Below the pieces are notes generated by a model. The model saw only the letters and a program-made list of their open reading frames with translations, ran no database searches and was not told the DNA's origin. Positions 61,571-64,000 of a stretch of DNA of 64,000 nucleotides are shown piece by piece (position 1 is the first letter of the stretch; every line of letters begins with the position of its first letter). The stretch comes from Epilithonimonas lactis (GTDB taxonomy: Bacteria > Bacteroidota > Bacteroidia > Flavobacteriales > Weeksellaceae), in contig NZ_FOFI01000002.1 of assembly GCF_900110605.1 (NCBI RefSeq), forward strand, positions 62,001 through 126,000, in the 5' to 3' direction. Both the position numbers and the translations under genes were made by a program.

Positions 61571-62246
61571 CAAAAAAGCAAAGCAGAATCCGAAGAGCAA
61601 AATTATCATTCCGATTGTCGTTCTGGCTTTGATTTTTGTGACAATTGGCGCCGGAATGAGCTATTTCAAAAAGAGCCTTTTCACCGTGATGAAAGTTCCT
61701 GATTTTGAACTAACGAATCAAAACAATCAGAAAATCAGCAACAAAGATATGCTTGGCAAAGTCTATCTGGTAGAGTTTTTCTTCAGCAAATGCCCAACGA
61801 TTTGTCCCGTGATGAATTCCAATATGAAACACATCGAGGAAACCATCAACGACAAGAATTTCGGAATCATTTCCATCAGCATCGACCCAACGAATGACAC
61901 GCCGGAAGTATTAAAAAACCACGCCAGAATGCTTGGAACCAAATCGCCGAACTGGCATTTCTTAACAGGAAACCGGGATTACATCGATAACTTGGCAGAC
62001 CAATTCAATATCTATGTCGGCGATAAGGAAGACCAATCGGAAAGCCTGAACCACAGCGGAATGATTGCCCTCGTTGACCAAGAAGGAAATCTCCGTTCCA
62101 GATTTGATGAGAACAACAGCCCGATTTTATACTACTCTGGCTTGAATTATGAAGACCCAGAAGGTAAGACAACTTCGCTCACAGGAAAATACCATCCCGA
62201 CCGTGAGAAGTTGATAGAAGACATTCGAAAATTATTAAAACAATAA
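61560..62246 (+). CDS. SCO family copper chaperone
   Basis: 228 residues from the ATG at 61560 (MRSNKKAKQ); ATGs at 61551 and 61509 also exist, overlapping the YHS gene more. One N-terminal membrane helix (IIIPIVVLALIFVTIGAGM) precedes a thioredoxin-like domain with VEFFFSKCPTICPVM (CxxxC), IDPTNDTPEVL and the His in LNHSGMIAL. SCO proteins deliver copper to the CuA site of cytochrome oxidase or act as thiol oxidoreductases. No oxidase genes are in the window. Confidence 0.93.
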   Translation: MRSNKKAKQNPKSKIIIPIVVLALIFVTIGAGMSYFKKSLFTVMKVPDFELTNQNNQKISNKDMLGKVYLVEFFFSKCPTICPVMNSNMKHIEETINDKNFGIISISIDPTNDTPEVLKNHARMLGTKSPNWHFLTGNRDYIDNLADQFNIYVGDKEDQSESLNHSGMIALVDQEGNLRSRFDENNSPILYYSGLNYEDPEGKTTSLTGKYHPDREKLIEDIRKLLKQ

Positions 62247-62322
62247 AATGCTGATGGCGGTTGGCTTTTTGCTACTAGCTTTTTGCATTTAAAAATTTAA
62301 ATATTAATCTAAATCCAATATT

Positions 62323-62991
62323 ATGAAAATCAAGAAATTATTTCTCGCAAGTGCGCTTTCTGTAGCCACTTTTGCGACGGCACAATTTAAACAAACACCT
62401 TTGCCTTACGCCTACAATGCTTTGGAAGGTTCGATTGACGCAGAGACAATGGAAATCCACTATTCCAAGCACGCCGCGACCTACGTTTCCAATCTGAACA
62501 AGGCCGTCGCCGGAACACCATTGGAAAAAGAAAGCATCACCAAAATCCTTTCCCACATTTCCAAAGAAAGTCCAGCCGTGAGAAACAACGCCGGTGGACA
62601 CTACAACCACGAATTGTTCTGGACTGTTCTAACACCTGAGAAAAACACGCAACCATCAGCAAAGTTGACGAAAGCCATCAACGAATCTTTCGGAAGTTTG
62701 GACGCTTTGAAAGAAAAATTGAGCAAAGCTGGCGCAGACCGTTTCGGTTCTGGTTGGGCTTGGTTGGTCGTGACGGCTGACAAAAAACTGGCAGTCACTT
62801 CCAGCGGAAATCAGGACAATCCATTGATGGATATTGCCGAGGTCAAAGGAACGCCAATCTTGGGCATCGATGTTTGGGAACACGCGTATTACCTGAAATA
62901 TCAGAACAAAAGAGCCGATTATTTGACCGCTTTCTGGAACGTGACCAACTGGAAAGAAGTGAGCAAACGCTACGAAGAAGCCACAAAATAA
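62323..62991 (+). CDS. Exported Fe/Mn superoxide dismutase
   Basis: A 222-residue protein with a signal peptide ([19 protein letters not shown]), unusual for a Fe/Mn SOD, which is normally cytoplasmic. The mature part begins [16 protein letters not shown]. Metal ligands are in [13 protein letters not shown] (His 46 region), [10 protein letters not shown] (His 96), and [13 protein letters not shown] (Asp 183, His 187). The Gln in GNQDNPLM is at the place typical of Mn-type enzymes. It lies 76 bases after the SCO gene. It would remove superoxide in the periplasm or outside. Confidence 0.93.
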   Translation: MKIKKLFLASALSVATFATAQFKQTPLPYAYNALEGSIDAETMEIHYSKHAATYVSNLNKAVAGTPLEKESITKILSHISKESPAVRNNAGGHYNHELFWTVLTPEKNTQPSAKLTKAINESFGSLDALKEKLSKAGADRFGSGWAWLVVTADKKLAVTSSGNQDNPLMDIAEVKGTPILGIDVWEHAYYLKYQNKRADYLTAFWNVTNWKEVSKRYEEATK

Positions 62992-62998
62992 GCCCTCC

Positions 62999-63364
62999 TT
63001 GAAATTAATTTGCAACATATTCCTCATCCTTTATCTGGTGTGCAAACCCGCATTTCCACTGGCGGAATATGTTGTAAATTATAATCAAATCCAAGTGCTC
63101 TGCGTCAACAAAGCGCGACCAGAACTCAATTGCAACGGAAAATGCTACCTCGGTAAAGAACTCGCAAAATCAACCGAATCCGATAATTCACCGCTTTCCA
63201 AAGGCAAAAATCAAGTCCAAAAAGTATTGGATTTCTACATTCCGACTGAGATTTTCAAAGCCTCAATCGAACACAATTTTTCCCTCCTAAACCTGACTTT
63301 CACATACAAAACAGGTTACACCTTCCTCTTTCTGAGCCACATTTTCAGACCACCAATTTTTTAG
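62999..63364 (+). CDS. Exported small protein with CNGKC motif, unknown (copy 2)
   Basis: 121 residues from a TTG start, 7 bases after the SOD stop, so in the same operon. A hydrophobic segment (ICNIFLILYLVCKPAFPL) is followed by YVVNYNQIQVLCVNKARPEL, then NCNGKCYLGKELAK, and it ends FLSHIFRPPIF. It matches copy 1 over the N-terminal half and the last ten residues, with a diverged middle. The shared cysteines are at LC and CNGKC. The position between a superoxide dismutase and an MbnP-like lipoprotein suggests metal handling in the envelope. Confidence 0.78.
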   Translation: MKLICNIFLILYLVCKPAFPLAEYVVNYNQIQVLCVNKARPELNCNGKCYLGKELAKSTESDNSPLSKGKNQVQKVLDFYIPTEIFKASIEHNFSLLNLTFTYKTGYTFLFLSHIFRPPIF

Positions 63365-63380
63365 TTGAACATATCAATCA

Positions 63381-63528
63381 TTTGGGCGATTCCCTCTCCA
63401 AAGCTAAGGCCTTAGCTCGGGTCGGGCTGTCCGCTACTATCTTTTTGTCTTGCCACATGAGTCTATAAAACGACGTTTGGTCAAAAGACAAAAAGGATAT
63501 CCGCTATCATCCCTATCGCGGGATTCGG
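63381..63528. repeat. Dispersed intergenic repeat, family B (full copy)
   Basis: TTTGGGCGATTCCCTC, CGGGTCGGGCTGTCCGCT, ATCTTTTTGTCTT, a 38-base loop, then AAGACAAAAAGGAT and CCGCTATCATCCC. It is inverted relative to the copy at 41022-41190 and has the same internal inverted arms. Confidence 0.75.
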
Positions 63529-63561
63529 TATAAAATCAACGTTTCAACTAAAAAATCAACA

Positions 63562-64000
63562 ATGAAAATTTACAAATTTTTATCACTAATTCTTATTGCC
63601 TTTACCTTAATCACAATCTCATCCTGTTCCAACAACGAAGATGACGACATTCCAAACACAGAACCCGGAAATCTCCAACTCAAATTCGAAAACGGATTCA
63701 ACAATCTTGGAAACATCGTCCTGAATCAAACCACGCAAACTTCATCCAGCGGACAAAAACACCAATTTTCTACTTTGAAATATGTCATCAGCAACATTTC
63801 CCTCATCGATGAGAACGGCAACGAGTTCAAATACCATTACAACAATCCTGACAAAGGCGCCTTCATCATCAATCAAGCCGATGCAAAAGGCGGAATCGTT
63901 TATGCTAACCTCACAGAAATCCCAAAAGGAAACTACAGGAAAATCAAACTCGGATTGGGAATCAGCCCAACGGCATATTTGATTGGACAAGACGGACAAG
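63562..64000 (+). CDS. MbnP-like lipoprotein (3' end cut by window)
   Basis: A lipoprotein signal (SLILIAFTLITISSC, Cys 22) is followed by an acidic linker and LQLKFENGFNNLG, LKYVISNISLIDENGNEF, GAFIINQADAKGG and KIKLGLGISPTAYL. These resemble MbnP-type copper-associated periplasmic proteins, in which KYVISNI-type and GLGIS segments are common. The frame continues past base 64000. MbnP is often followed by a di-heme peroxidase (MbnH), which would be just outside the window. Confidence 0.75.
   Translation, partial: MKIYKFLSLILIAFTLITISSCSNNEDDDIPNTEPGNLQLKFENGFNNLGNIVLNQTTQTSSSGQKHQFSTLKYVISNISLIDENGNEFKYHYNNPDKGAFIINQADAKGGIVYANLTEIPKGNYRKIKLGLGISPTAYLIGQDGQ

Overview
The window is chromosomal DNA from a Bacteroidetes bacterium of the Flavobacteriia, most likely Chryseobacterium or a close relative. 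The evidence is the AT-rich composition, TAnnTTTG-type -7 promoter elements, many lipoproteins and PorT-like barrels, a class II HMG-CoA reductase, the compact NrdA/NrdB pair, and a set of intergenic repeats of the kind I associate with Chryseobacterium-like genomes. The genus is inference from protein and repeat style only.

Layout. 1-9.3 kb holds core genes: HMG-CoA reductase (cut by the window start), DUF423 protein, sucC, a DUF2339/DUF3999-like membrane pair, an MscS channel and an outer-membrane barrel. 9.5-32.2 kb is one long minus-strand surface-polysaccharide locus. Reading in transcription order it has Wza, Wzc, Wzm, Wzt, a methyltransferase, a WbsX-like protein, eight GT2 and three GT4 glycosyltransferases, a GT-D enzyme, a DUF6625-like protein, an EpsG-type polymerase, one intact and one truncated acyltransferase. 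32.2-40.6 kb returns to core genes: a PorT-like barrel, recX, glyA, a DUF72 protein, nrdA, nrdB and a carboxypeptidase-regulatory-domain protein.

41.3 kb holds the tmRNA gene ssrA. Its 3' end is the integration site for two tandem islands, marked by three copies of a 13-15 bp repeat at 41675, 53183 and 57211. Island 1 (about 11.5 kb) looks like an integrative mobilizable element: tyrosine integrase, MobV-like relaxase, Toprim primase, primase-helicase, HTH protein, an iteron cluster and a possible oriT, with TonB, AraC and SDR cargo. Island 2 (about 4 kb) has no integrase and carries a Schlafen/AlbA-type ATP-binding protein, a Rha fragment and unknown genes. Several island genes are broken by single-base changes in homopolymer runs.

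57.4-64 kb is chromosomal again: an RsbQ-like hydrolase overlapping a PAS histidine kinase, an SDR, and a cluster with a copper or extracytoplasmic redox flavour (YHS lipoprotein, SCO protein, exported superoxide dismutase, MbnP-like lipoprotein cut by the window end) that includes two paralogous small exported proteins with a CNGKC motif.

The parts I consider most likely to be new are the CNGKC protein pair in the SCO/SOD/MbnP cluster, the tandem ssrA islands with their replication and transfer sites, the repeat-flanked Schlafen-like gene, the frame-breaking 8-bp repeat in a glycosyltransferase, and the hydrolase-PAS kinase pair. All functional statements come from reading motifs by eye; no database search was run.
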